DNA of 64,000 bases from Streptomyces sp. SPB162 (GTDB taxonomy: Bacteria; Actinomycetota; Actinomycetes; Streptomycetales; Streptomycetaceae), in NCBI RefSeq assembly GCF_029504575.1, contig NZ_JAQFII010000001.1, positions 3,541,001 through 3,605,000 of the forward strand, read 5' to 3'. Below the pieces are notes generated by a model. That model was given only the letters and a program-made list of their open reading frames with translations. It made no database searches and was not told the DNA's origin. This document shows positions 25,976 to 34,095 of this stretch, one piece after another (position 1 is the stretch's first letter; the number at the start of each line of letters is the position of its first letter). The position numbers and the translations under genes were made by a program.

Positions 25976-26851
25976 GTGCCCCCACGTCAGTTCGACGGCA
26001 GTCGCGTGCGCGCTGTCCGGCGGGGCAAGGACCTTGGCCAGAAGGAGTTGGGGGCCGAGGTAGGCGTCACCGGCCCCGCTGTCGCGCGGTGGGAGAGCGG
26101 TCAGGATTTCCCCAAAGGCGAGAAGCTCCCCGCGATTGCAGCGGCGCTCGGGCAGCCGCTGGATGTTCTCTTCCCCCACGACGGTCCGCCGGACCTGCAG
26201 CTCCTGCGGTGCGACGCCGGCCTCAGCGTGGCGCAAGCTGCTGCGATCATCGGCACGAGCCGCACACCAGTCAGCAACGCCGAATCCGGTCGGCGCAGAC
26301 TCGCCGACGCTTACGTGCAGCCGCTCGCAGCGGCGTACGAGGTGACCGAAGCAGAGTTGCTGGCCGCTCAGGACTGCTCGTTCGGACACCGCCCCAGGAC
26401 CTCGCGTGACGACCAGGTATCCGCGCCCCGCACTATCGGAGAAAAGATCAACTATCTCCTGGAGCACGGGTACGTGAGCCAAGAGGCACCCTCTGACGAG
26501 GAAATCGCGCGGGCCGTCAATGCCCACGCAGGCGGGACAGCCGTCACCACGGACGACATCGTCGCCCTTCGCACGGGTGCAGCAACCGAGGCTTCCGACG
26601 TAGTACGCGCCGGCCTAGCCGATGCGCTTCAGGTCGACGCCGCCCTCTTCCAGGACGATGCCGAGGTCAACCCTGCGGCCCGCGAACTCCTGGAAGCGAT
26701 CCGCTTCCTCGGCTCGATTCACCGAGGACAGATCCTTGGCCTGGCTGCCCGCGGCAACGGTGGGGGCCTGTCGGCCGAGATGATTGCCAACATCAACGAC
26801 CTCGTCGGAGAGCTGAAGCACAAGCTGCCAGAGGTGCCGGACGGGGATTGA
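25976..26851 (+). CDS. XRE-family transcriptional regulator
   Basis: A 291-residue repressor-like protein. GTG 25976 follows CAGGAG. Residues 8-65 form an HTH_3 domain (KDLGQKELGAEVGVTGPAVA then RWESGQDFPKGEKLPAIAAA). A second HTH-like unit follows (CDAGLSVAQAAAIIGTSRTP, residues 78-130), and a third weaker one is at TIGEKINYLLEHGYVS. Such multi-HTH proteins control replication or transfer of Streptomyces elements. It is divergent from the replication operon and shares its control region, so it probably represses that operon and itself. Ends before a strong hairpin. Confidence 0.85.
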   Translation: MPPRQFDGSRVRAVRRGKDLGQKELGAEVGVTGPAVARWESGQDFPKGEKLPAIAAALGQPLDVLFPHDGPPDLQLLRCDAGLSVAQAAAIIGTSRTPVSNAESGRRRLADAYVQPLAAAYEVTEAELLAAQDCSFGHRPRTSRDDQVSAPRTIGEKINYLLEHGYVSQEAPSDEEIARAVNAHAGGTAVTTDDIVALRTGAATEASDVVRAGLADALQVDAALFQDDAEVNPAARELLEAIRFLGSIHRGQILGLAARGNGGGLSAEMIANINDLVGELKHKLPEVPDGD

Positions 26852-26977
26852 CTGCACCCGCGAGCTCGCGCAACCCGGACGTTCTCTGCTCGGCAGGCTG
26901 CACGTCTGCTGCGGCCCGCCGTCCGAGCGTGGCAGGTCCGCTCAAGCTACGCCACAGCTAAGTAGGAGCCGACATAG

Positions 26978-27029
26978 CGAAGGGACTACGGCGTCGCCCC
27001 ATGATGGGGCGACGCCGTAGTCCCTTCGC
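26978..27029. terminator. 25-bp perfect bidirectional hairpin
   Basis: GCGAAGGGACTACGGCGTCG... pairs over 25 bases with its complement around a three-base loop. It separates the convergent XRE (+) and HAD (-) genes. Confidence 0.85.
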
Positions 27030-27073
27030 GGTCCTCTTCGCAGAGGACCGGTTTGCGCTCGGCCGATACCGGG

Positions 27074-27700
27074 CTACGACGCGGCGAGATCCACGCCAAG
27101 CAGCTCGGAGAGAGCGGCGACCGTCTGCTTGGGGTCCTTGTTGTGCACCCCGGCGAGGCCGAGCTGCTCCGCTGCCTGAACGTACGCTTCGGTGTCATCG
27201 ACGAAGATGCACTGCTCAGCGGGCAGATCCATGAGCTTGAGCGTGACCTCGAAGAGGCTCGGGTCAGGCTTGCGCATCAGGTGCTGCTCGGAGATCACCA
27301 CGACGTCATACAGCGTCTCCAGCTCGTAGCCCTGATACAGGTCCCACGGGGCCAGTCCAACACTGTTCGACAGGATGCCCACCTTGATCCCGGCCCGCCT
27401 CGCCGCCGCAGCCGCGTTGATCAGCAGCGGCTCAGGGCGGAGGTCACCGAAGATGCGACCCATCAGGTTGTCGGGGGACACGCCCAGCATCTTGCCGGCG
27501 AAGTCGTTCCACTCAGACTGGGAAACCGCTCCGCGCTCAAGATCGCTCGTGATCCGGACGCCTTCGTCGTCCTTGTACAGGGCCGTGAGGCAGGCTCCCT
27601 GCGGAAGGCCCTCGCGCTGCTCGAAAGCGAGCACAGCAGGCAGCAGGGGGGTGGTGAGCACGCCTCCGAAATCGAGGATGAGGCCGGTGCGGTTGGACAT
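27074..27700 (-). CDS. HAD-superfamily hydrolase
   Basis: A 208-residue phosphatase-like protein, ATG 27700 behind GGAG. Motif I is LILDFGGVLTTP: the second Asp of the usual DxD is replaced by Gly (DFGGV), as in many HAD-IA proteins such as YihX-like phosphatases. Motif II is VGILSNSVG, the Lys motif is MRKPDPSLFE, and motif III/IV is CIFVDDTEAYVQAAEQLGL. The cap helices lie between residues 15 and 85. Substrate unknown. Isolated between terminators, so a single-gene cargo unit. Confidence 0.85.
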   Translation of the reverse strand: MSNRTGLILDFGGVLTTPLLPAVLAFEQREGLPQGACLTALYKDDEGVRITSDLERGAVSQSEWNDFAGKMLGVSPDNLMGRIFGDLRPEPLLINAAAAARRAGIKVGILSNSVGLAPWDLYQGYELETLYDVVVISEQHLMRKPDPSLFEVTLKLMDLPAEQCIFVDDTEAYVQAAEQLGLAGVHNKDPKQTVAALSELLGVDLAAS

Positions 27701-27947
27701 TCGGGAACTCCATTGCTGAGATTTCGGACGCCCATCCAGACCGGACAGCGTCACGGACTCGCCTGCATACGGTGACGACAGCACGGTGCGTCACGAGGCC
27801 GAAGTCCATTCATCATTTACTGGGCGGAGCAGGGCCTATCAGTCCGCTCGACCCACGGTACCAGCCCGGTTCGCGCAGTCGAGGGTGCCGAATCTCACTC
27901 ACAAGGCACTCGCTCAAGATCAATATGCCGATAGCCCCCGAGCGCAG

Positions 27948-29183
27948 CTATCGATCCACTTCGGATTCCACTCTTGTGGAGTGCAGGAGAAGCCTCTGCG
28001 CTTGATCCGTCGTGATGTTCGAGTAAGCGGTGCTAACTCGCACTAGCCACGCCGCTTCGCTGTCGGTATCGACGAACGGTTTATCTCTCAGGGGTGCAGC
28101 GGCATGCGGAAGGACTGGTGTGGTGTCAGCCGCCAGGAGTGCCGCCTTAATCCATTGCGCTTCTGCGGCCGGCTCAGGATCAGAGTGCGAGGCGGTAATG
28201 TCCTCTGCGGCGAACATCAGATTCTGTGGAGCGTAATGCCGCAGCTTCTCGCAAGCGTCCGCAATATCTTGAGTCCATCGGTCCAGGCGGACGTCTATGG
28301 GGACTCTTATATGCATGAGTTCCGCAATGCGCCGCCCAGGTGGGTACAGGCTTGTCCCAGGGAAAGCCTGTACCAGGTCAAACCAGAGCGGATAAGTCCT
28401 GTAGAGGGTTTGCCATGTCTTCCACCGGGCTACTGCGGCACGGGTGGTGGGAATACTCGCCCCTGCGGCGACGATCAGGAAGAGAACGTCCATCCAGATC
28501 GATGTGGCGTCCACAAGAAACTGCACCGTGGAGGGACTTAGAGGGAAGGCCACAGCGACCCAAAGGATGGTGATGCGGGCGACTGTATGAAGCAGCCCCA
28601 TCCACATCGAAATTCCCATCAAACCCAGTCCGATGCGCATGCTTGTGCTCTCGGCCTGTCGCGCCGCCCTCGTCCATTGGTAGCCACAAACCGCGGTCGT
28701 GATGAGCGGGAAGAAGTAGAAGACGGTCATGTAGACCGCGACTCCCCATTCTCCCGCATGGTCGATGAGGAAATTTTGGCTGGGCCTCTCGCGATCCACC
28801 ACGGTAAAGAACAGGATCGTAAGAAGAATTACGCCTACCGCCCCCGCCTTATATGATGCGCGGGCAATCCAGCGTGAGACCGCGACGTGCCGAGGCACGA
28901 CCGCCGCCGTGCTCTTTCCGTAGCTGGTGGCGACGTAGGTCAGGGCGGCCATGATCGCTGCAGTACTGGCAAAGTGCCTGAGCAGGGCGCTCAGGTCCAC
29001 CACAGGAATACGGTCGAACGCATCCATTGCCGCTGGCGTGTAGAGGCATAGAGCTACGGCAAACCCCGCATAGCCGCCCCAGAGGGCCCGGCGGTGAGAG
29101 TCGCCATACCGAACCGCAGGAAATCGCCAGATGGCGATAACGGTCATGACTGCCGCAGTCAGGTATTGAAAGTATTCGAACAC
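27948..29183 (-). CDS. MAB_1171c-family multi-TM protein
   Basis: A 411-residue membrane protein starting at GTG 29183. Eight or so hydrophobic segments fill residues 1-250 (YLTAAVMTVIAIWRFPAVRY, AVGVILLTILFFTVV, VYMTVFYFFPLITTAVCGY). They are followed by a cytoplasmic domain of about 160 residues with RTYPLWFDLVQAFPGTSLYP and a long helical part. This matches the MAB_1171c putative transporter family of actinomycetes, whose function is not established. The next upstream gene encodes an HExxH-type protein, a usual partner. Base composition is visibly less GC-rich than around, a sign of separate acquisition. Confidence 0.75.
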   Translation of the reverse strand: MFEYFQYLTAAVMTVIAIWRFPAVRYGDSHRRALWGGYAGFAVALCLYTPAAMDAFDRIPVVDLSALLRHFASTAAIMAALTYVATSYGKSTAAVVPRHVAVSRWIARASYKAGAVGVILLTILFFTVVDRERPSQNFLIDHAGEWGVAVYMTVFYFFPLITTAVCGYQWTRAARQAESTSMRIGLGLMGISMWMGLLHTVARITILWVAVAFPLSPSTVQFLVDATSIWMDVLFLIVAAGASIPTTRAAVARWKTWQTLYRTYPLWFDLVQAFPGTSLYPPGRRIAELMHIRVPIDVRLDRWTQDIADACEKLRHYAPQNLMFAAEDITASHSDPEPAAEAQWIKAALLAADTTPVLPHAAAPLRDKPFVDTDSEAAWLVRVSTAYSNITTDQAQRLLLHSTRVESEVDR

Positions 29184-29325
29184 GGAACCAGTGGATCTCT
29201 ACGCGGGCTGCATTTTGTCGACCCGCAAGGTCGGTTGAGTGCAGACTGGACTGCCGGGGGAATGCGAGGAGCATCGGGAGCCGCTAGGCCGGAATTTCAC
29301 CTAGGGGCTCGCCGAGCCCTCGCGG

Positions 29326-29880
29326 CTACACTCGACGCCGTGGAGGAGCCACAGGGTGAGCAAGGGAATTCTCTAGAAGGCTTACCATGTCATCTCCCGT
29401 GAACGACTGGCGACGCGCCAGTCGCTTTATCAGCGAGGCCGACAGCTCGGCTTGCTTTTCCTCGGGGCTATCAAAATCTACTCGGCCTTGGACCAAAGTC
29501 GACGGAAAACGCCGGAGGACTTCTTGGCGGATTCGTTCAGGGACGTATCGCTCGATCTCGGCGGCCGTCAAGCAAGTCCCATGGTCCAGCCATTCGTGCA
29601 CAAGCTCATGGAGAATGATGTGCTCGGTTTGATTTCGACTCGAACGACGGCGGTAGAGAATAATCGTGAAGTCCGGCGCTTTTACCCGAAGGCCGCACGC
29701 TGCGCCGAGACCTCCGTCGGGGTCGTCCAGTGGCACAAGCCGAATCTGGCGGCCCAGCAAGACTTCCATATTCCGCACCAGGGCCTCAACACTGAAAGGG
29801 GTGGGAATAGGGAGACCCACGAGCAGTCTCTCGCATTCCTTCACGAAGGCGCGCTGTGAAGGGCCTCGACGCCAACGCAT
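29326..29880 (-). CDS. HExxH metallopeptidase-like protein (ImmA/IrrE or toxin-like)
   Basis: A 184-residue protein, ATG 29880 behind AGGGAGCG. A zinc-peptidase motif is present: HIILHELVHEWLDHG, i.e. HELVH with a following His. The upstream part (VSFEALVRNMEVLLG-like, LVPLDDPDGGLGAACGLRVK) resembles the substrate-binding region of ImmA/IrrE-type proteins. In actinomycetes such genes commonly accompany MAB_1171c membrane proteins and an XRE regulator; here the XRE gene is not adjacent. The pair may form a regulatory proteolysis or stress system. The low-GC composition continues through this gene. Confidence 0.65.
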   Translation of the reverse strand: MRWRRGPSQRAFVKECERLLVGLPIPTPFSVEALVRNMEVLLGRQIRLVPLDDPDGGLGAACGLRVKAPDFTIILYRRRSSRNQTEHIILHELVHEWLDHGTCLTAAEIERYVPERIRQEVLRRFPSTLVQGRVDFDSPEEKQAELSASLIKRLARRQSFTGDDMVSLLENSLAHPVAPPRRRV

Positions 29881-30336
29881 AGTCGCTCCCTAGAGATTCC
29901 GCTGATATTCGCCGCCAGCTCAATCCCGATACTCGTACGCGAGGCGCTGGTAGCCAGGAGCTTGCGTTTTGGGTGCGTGGTGGTTGGCCAGCACACCCGT
30001 CTGCGCCTCACCCTACAAGCCGGAAGCCTTGATCCACATGGGAGGCATGTGTAGCGAAGGTCACCTAGGTGCGATAGGCCACAAAGTGAGTACCAAGATC
30101 GAAATTGGGTGACGACCCTTAAGTGATCTTCAAATAGCTCTGGGGCGAGACTCCGACCGCCTCGCTTTGTCAGGTGCATTTAACTGGACTTTGTCAGGTC
30201 CATTTCGGTTGCAGCACGCGCCTATCGAAGGGATCGCGCCTCAGTCCGCACGCCTCAACCGCCTTTCTGAATACAACTCAACTCCTTTATAAGTTGGGCC
30301 ACTGGGGTTGTCAGACCCACGGGATACAGTCAACGC
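29881..30336. other. 456-base intergenic stretch
   Basis: No gene seen. The composition is lower in GC than the flanks. A direct repeat CTTTGTCAGGTGCATTT / CTTTGTCAGGTCCATTT stands at 30166-30182 and 30190-30206. It should contain the divergent promoters of the metallopeptidase-like and nuclease genes. Confidence 0.5.
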
Positions 30337-30843
30337 ATGGGCAGTGTCATGTACTTGAGGAGCGCCCCAGGCGCTGACGGGCACACCGATTGGCGCGGCT
30401 TCGAGGAAGTCGTGACCAGGCGGGTGGCAGACCTTGACTCGGCGGCGACGGTCACTCACAACGCACGCCTCAAGGGGCGGTTGAGCGGCATCGAGCGGCA
30501 GATCGACGTCTTGGTGACCGGAAAGCTGGCCGGGACGCAGATCAAGATCGTCTTCGAGTGCAAGCGGTATGAGAGGTCGGTAGGACTCGCGACGGTCGAG
30601 GAGTTCATCGGCAAGCTCCACGACCTCGAAGCAGATCGGGGTGCGTTGTGCGTCTTCGGCGGCATCACAGCTCCCGCCCTCTCACGCCTCGCTCACGCGG
30701 CGCATCCGCAAATCGACCTCTACCTCTGGGAACGGCCGCGCCCCCGATGGGAGGATCTGGAGGAGGACTTCGAGGAGGCCATCCTCAGCCGGGCCCCTGC
30801 CACGCGGCGGCTGCTATACGTGAACCCCAAGGCCGGTTTGTAG
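30337..30843 (+). CDS. Mrr-like restriction endonuclease domain protein
   Basis: A 168-residue protein with a PD-(D/E)XK nuclease core: GIERQIDVLVTGKLAGTQIK supplies the Asp and IVFECKRYERSVGLATVEEF gives the E-x-K (ECK) strand, followed by a helix and ALCVFGGITAPALSRL. This is the catalytic part of Mrr-type, methylation-dependent endonucleases, without the usual N-terminal winged-helix recognition domain. It could be a solo defence nuclease or a repair enzyme. The ATG at 30337 lies near the only start. It stands alone, followed by a terminator-like hairpin at 31034. Confidence 0.7.
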   Translation: MGSVMYLRSAPGADGHTDWRGFEEVVTRRVADLDSAATVTHNARLKGRLSGIERQIDVLVTGKLAGTQIKIVFECKRYERSVGLATVEEFIGKLHDLEADRGALCVFGGITAPALSRLAHAAHPQIDLYLWERPRPRWEDLEEDFEEAILSRAPATRRLLYVNPKAGL

Positions 30844-31033
30844 TCAGCGGCGGCGAGCACTGCGGCCGACTGCTGCTCGGGCCCAGGCTCGTGCAGTTCG
30901 ATTCGCACTCAGCGCCGGCACCCCTCGGCGACGAGGACTTCGTCGAAGGCGAAGTCGTTCGTCTGGAGCGCCACCGGCTGGGTTCCTCTGCACTGCGCTC
31001 TGGCGGGCCGCCGGGCCAGGTGCCTGTCGATTT

Positions 31034-31065
31034 GAAGGAGGGCCGGGCATGCTCGGCCCTCCTTC
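31034..31065 (+). terminator. hairpin
   Basis: GAAGGAGGGCCG (31034-31045) pairs with CGGCCCTCCTTC (31054-31065) around 8 bases. It lies about 15 bases before the next ATG, so it may end transcription from the nuclease gene or structure the next leader. Confidence 0.6.
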
Positions 31066-31080
31066 GGCTTCAATGGGGCC

Positions 31081-31596
31081 ATGGACAGTGCAGTGGTCGG
31101 GTTAATCGGGACTGTCGTGGGCGCGGTCAGTGGCGTGCTGGGGACGCTGGCCACGACCCGCCTCGGTGGTACGGAACAGCGGCGCACGCAGCGCGGTCAG
31201 TCCGAGAGGGAAGGCAGATCGATCGCCTATTCAAACCTCGTCAATGAGTGCAGCCGCACCTATCGAATCGGCTACGCCGCCCACGTGGCGGTTCAGGCAG
31301 TTCCCGGTGTTCAGCGGTCTCCCCACCTTGCCGACAGCCTCGCTGGGTTCAGGCCGGCCGTCGATACCGCCCTCGAAGCTGTAAGCCTCGTGAGGCTGCA
31401 CGGCCCGGACAAGGTCGCCCGTGCTGCGAACAACCTGGCCTCGGCCATGACTCGCTGGTGCTGCGAGGTGGAGGATCTGTACGACGGCCAAGGAGACGAG
31501 CAACGGGCAAGCGAGGCCATCGAATTGTACGAGGAGATGGAGGAGCGTTTCCTCACGTTGGGGCGAGAGACGCTCAGTCCTGAATTGGTGCGTTAA
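31081..31596 (+). CDS. membrane-anchored hypothetical protein
   Basis: A 171-residue protein. One N-terminal hydrophobic helix (AVVGLIGTVVGAVSGVLGTL) is followed by a basic stretch (TEQRRTQRGQSEREGR) and a cytoplasmic helical domain. This is a common Streptomyces protein type with no known function. Some short membrane proteins of this shape occur with nucleases in defence loci, which is why the neighbouring Mrr-like gene is of interest, but there is no direct evidence of a link. Confidence 0.6.
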   Translation: MDSAVVGLIGTVVGAVSGVLGTLATTRLGGTEQRRTQRGQSEREGRSIAYSNLVNECSRTYRIGYAAHVAVQAVPGVQRSPHLADSLAGFRPAVDTALEAVSLVRLHGPDKVARAANNLASAMTRWCCEVEDLYDGQGDEQRASEAIELYEEMEERFLTLGRETLSPELVR

Positions 31597-31613
31597 GAAT
31601 CGACGGCCCGTCC

Positions 31614-32027
31614 TTACCGACCACCCGTGATGAGCCCCCCGGCCTGCTGGGCAAGGAGGTTCGCGGCTCGCGCAAGGTCGTCCGGGGTGTCGACTGCTAC
31701 ACCGTCGTCCAGGACAGGGATCATCTGAACGGCGTGGCCGTGTTCGATGAAGCGCAGCATCTCCACTCCCTCGGCGCGCTCCAGGGGCCCCTGCTGGAGC
31801 TGTCGGAAGCGTTGGAGAGCTGGGCCGGTGAAGCCGTAGAGGCCCAGTTGCCGGAGGTACTTCGGCCGGTCGCCCTTCGGGTAGGGAATGGGCTGCCGCG
31901 AGAACATCAGGGCATCGCCCCGGGCCGCGACGACGACCTTGACAACGTTGTGATCCAGGACGGAGCCGACGTCGGCCAGCTCGGTGAACGCGTTCACGGC
32001 GAGCGTGCCCGACGGCAGGTGTTCTAG
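31614..32027 (-). pseudogene. KdsB-like cytidylyltransferase, C-terminal part
   Basis: The C-terminal half of a CMP-sugar synthetase of the KdsB family (CTP + sugar acid to CMP-sugar). Visible are TLAVNAFTELADVGSVLDHN, VVKVVVAARGDALMFSRQPI and PYPKGD, the conserved NVVKVV...A..FSR.PIP motif, and a typical end DGVAVDTPDDLARAANLLAQ. It is cut from its N-terminal half (33121-33499) by an IS5-family element. When the IS and one copy of the 4-base CTAG duplication are removed, the frame reads through as ISEALEHLPSGTLAV, so the disruption is recent and clean. KdsB homologues in Gram-positives usually serve secondary metabolites rather than LPS. Confidence 0.85.
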
Positions 32028-32046
32028 GCGCTGTCTGGGATTCGGA

Positions 32047-32553
32047 TCATGAGTGCGGTGTGATGCTGCGAATCCAGAGCATCGCGCCGCAGAGGTGGAG
32101 TCCGGCTTCGTAGCTCTGCGGGGTTTTGTCATAGCGGGTCGCGATGCCACGCCAGTTGCGGAGCCGGTTGATACAGCGCTCCACGGTGTTGCGGTCCTTG
32201 TACAGCTCGGCGTCGTGGGAAACGGGTCGGCCGCCGGCGCTGCCGCGCTTCTTGCGGTTCGCGGCTTGGTCGGCCTTCTCCGGAATGACCGCCTTGATCC
32301 CGCGTATGCGCAGGTAGCGGCGGTTCTTCCGGGAGGAGTACGCCTTGTCCCCGGCCACGGCATCCGGCCGGGTCCGGGGGCGTCCGGCGGGGCCGCGGAC
32401 CTTAATCCGCTTGAGGACCGCGGTGAACTGCGGGCTGTCACCAGCCTGTCCGGGGGTGAGGACGAACACCAGCGGTCGGCACCGGCGATCGGCCGCAACA
32501 TGGATCTTGCTGGTCAGTCCGCCTCGGGAACGTCCCAGTGCAGCGGCTTTCAA
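32047..32553 (-). CDS. IS5-family transposase, second frame (OrfB)
   Basis: A 168-residue catalytic C-terminal part: GRSRGGLTSKIHVAADRRCR, PDAVAGDKAYSSRKNRRYLR (Asp), and RNTVERCINRLRNWRGIATR with the DDE Glu in the TVERCINRLRNWR signature. Its ATG overlaps the stop of the first frame (ATGA). In this IS group the full transposase is normally produced by ribosomal frameshifting between the two frames, so this is not decay. Confidence 0.85.
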   Translation of the reverse strand: MKAAALGRSRGGLTSKIHVAADRRCRPLVFVLTPGQAGDSPQFTAVLKRIKVRGPAGRPRTRPDAVAGDKAYSSRKNRRYLRIRGIKAVIPEKADQAANRKKRGSAGGRPVSHDAELYKDRNTVERCINRLRNWRGIATRYDKTPQSYEAGLHLCGAMLWIRSITPHS

Positions 32554-33044
32554 CCGGGCCCGGCGCCGTCTGCGGATCCGTCGCCGCTCGGTGCGCGCCT
32601 CGTCTTCGCCTTGGGCGTCACCTTGTCCGTCCTGCGGCTGTTGTCCCTCCTTGCCGCCCCCTTTTCCGCTTCGGCGGCGGCCTCAAGGGCCGCCAGCTGC
32701 TCGGGATCGAGGACCATCCCGGCGGCATGGTGGTGAGCACGGGAGGTTGCCGAGTCCACGCTGACCAGACCCATGTCGACCTGGTCACGGGCGGCGGCCT
32801 CGGCGATCATCGCTTCCATCACCTGCTGGAAGGTGCCCCGCTTCGCCCAGATCCGGAAGCGGTCGTACGCACTCTGCCAGGGCCCAAACTCAGTCGGCAG
32901 ATCACGCCAGGGACTCCCGGTGCGGAACCGCCACATCGCCGCGTTGAAGTACTTCCGCAGGTCGGGGATGGGCCCGACCGCGGCATACGGGAGATGGGGT
33001 TCAACCAGGGACCACTGCTCATCGGTGAGATCGCCTCGCGCCAT
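32550..33044 (-). CDS. IS5-family transposase, first frame (OrfA)
   Basis: A 164-residue N-terminal part: MARGDLTDEQWSLVEPHLPY with the DUF4096-type motif W..i.....tGspWRDLP (WRFRTGSPWRDLPTEFGPWQ) and YDRFRIWAKRGTFQQVMEAM, then the first catalytic Asp in LVSVDSATSRAHHHAAG. It ends in a basic low-complexity stretch where the frame passes to OrfB. Confidence 0.85.
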   Translation of the reverse strand: MARGDLTDEQWSLVEPHLPYAAVGPIPDLRKYFNAAMWRFRTGSPWRDLPTEFGPWQSAYDRFRIWAKRGTFQQVMEAMIAEAAARDQVDMGLVSVDSATSRAHHHAAGMVLDPEQLAALEAAAEAEKGAARRDNSRRTDKVTPKAKTRRAPSGDGSADGAGPG

Positions 33045-33120
33045 GACTCATGACCTATCAAGACCGAGCCTCCGCGCGCAGGCGATCCACCTAACTCATG
33101 ATCTGAATCTCAGACAGGAC

Positions 33121-33499
33121 CTAGGGCCTCGGAGATCGCGTCGATGGCGGACGGCGAGATGAACGGCTCGTCGCCTTGGACGTTGATGTACGCGTCGGCT
33201 TGCAGGTGCTCGGCGACCTCCGCGACGCGATCGGTGCCGGTGAGGTGCTCGCCGGTACGGATGCAGTCGATGCCCAGTTGGCGACATGCCGCTTCGATAC
33301 GTTCGTCGTCGGTCGCCACGACGACTCCGTCGAGACGCTTGGCCTCCTGGCAGCGCTCGTGGACGTGCCAGAGCAACGGCTTGTCGCCGAGGAGGGCCAG
33401 TGGTTTGCCGGGGAAGCGCGAAGCGCCCCAGCGGCAGGGTATGACGGCGATATGCCGACGCGGTGTGGTGCCGGTGGGCTGGGCTGTGGTGGCGGCCAC
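33121..33499 (-). pseudogene. KdsB-like cytidylyltransferase, N-terminal part
   Basis: GTG 33499 stands behind AGGAGG. The sequence has the nucleotidyltransferase signature HIAVIPCRWGASRFPGKPLA, then WHVHERCQ, VVVATDDERIEAACRQLGID, TGTDRVAEVAEHLQADAYIN and VQGDEPFISPSAIDAISEAL, which are the KdsB CTP-binding and metal-binding motifs in order. The gene is interrupted after ISEAL by an IS5-family element; the remainder is at 31614-32027. Intact length would be about 260 residues, the family norm. Last gene of the long minus-strand biosynthetic run. Confidence 0.87.
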
Positions 33500-33537
33500 G
33501 GCGTCCTCCTGGAGCTGGTCGGGTACGGGTGGGGGCT

Positions 33538-34089
33538 TCAGGCGAGCTGGGCGAGCTTGGCGCGGACGGTGGGTGAGGCGGCGCTCGTGAACGGCCGCCA
33601 TTCGTAGCCGCCGACCTCCTCTTCCTGGAGCGTCACCGCGTGCTCTGTGGCGAGGCAGAAGACCCAGCGGAAGTCCACGTGGTGGTGGGCCGGTTCGTTC
33701 TTCGAGGGGTTCGCGTCGATGGCGTGCACGTCGATGTCGAGGGGGACGTCCTCGTAGCCCGAGAACGGGACGACGGCGCTGGGCGGGATGCCGGCCTCCT
33801 CGTGCAGTTCGCGCAGGGCGGCGTCGCGCAGTTGCCGGTCATCGCATTCGTTGTGCCCGCCGGGCGCCAGAGTCTTCCCGGATGCCTTATGGACGATGTG
33901 GAGCATGCGCCGGTCGCCGTCGATGAGGATGGCGCTGCAGGTCACGTGGGCGGGGTACGTCTTGCGGCTCGTGGGGTCGTCTGAGGCAGCGAGCGCGGCG
34001 AACAGCATTGCGAGGCAGTCGCGTTCGTCCGGGTGCCGGGCGAGGTATGCCTCGGTGACGGAACGGATGTGGTGGACAGCGGGTGCCAC
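33538..34089 (-). CDS. NUDIX hydrolase
   Basis: A 183-residue protein from GTG 34089. The Nudix box is GGHNECDDRQLRDAALRELHEEAGI-like; its RELHEEAGI end is exact. It is preceded by TCSAILIDGDRRMLHIVHKA and followed by an acidic, His-rich stretch (SKNEPAHHHVDFRWVFCLAT). An N-terminal 50-residue helix (ERDCLAMLFAALAASDDP) is extra. Family members hydrolyse nucleoside diphosphates linked to another moiety, so a nucleotide-sugar or modified nucleotide substrate fits the operon. It ends 39 bases before the kdsB-like start. Confidence 0.85.
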   Translation of the reverse strand: MAPAVHHIRSVTEAYLARHPDERDCLAMLFAALAASDDPTSRKTYPAHVTCSAILIDGDRRMLHIVHKASGKTLAPGGHNECDDRQLRDAALRELHEEAGIPPSAVVPFSGYEDVPLDIDVHAIDANPSKNEPAHHHVDFRWVFCLATEHAVTLQEEEVGGYEWRPFTSAASPTVRAKLAQLA

Positions 34090-34095
34090 TGCGGA

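Larger units (their letters stand above)
32028..33120 (-). mobile_element. IS5-family insertion sequence (IS427-like)
   Basis: An element of about 1093 bp flanked by CTAG on both sides (32024-32027 and 33121-33124). The terminal inverted repeats are clear: left GCGCTGTCTGGGATTCGGAT..., right (other strand) GTCCTGTCTGAGATTCAGAT..., both reaching ATCATGAG. Two overlapping transposase frames fill it. Inserted in the kdsB-like gene. Confidence 0.9.

Noticed and set aside
31614..33499. KdsB as part of an LPS/KDO pathway
   Set aside because: The organism type has no LPS and no KdsA/KdsC/WaaA-like genes are present; secondary-metabolite use of the family is more likely.
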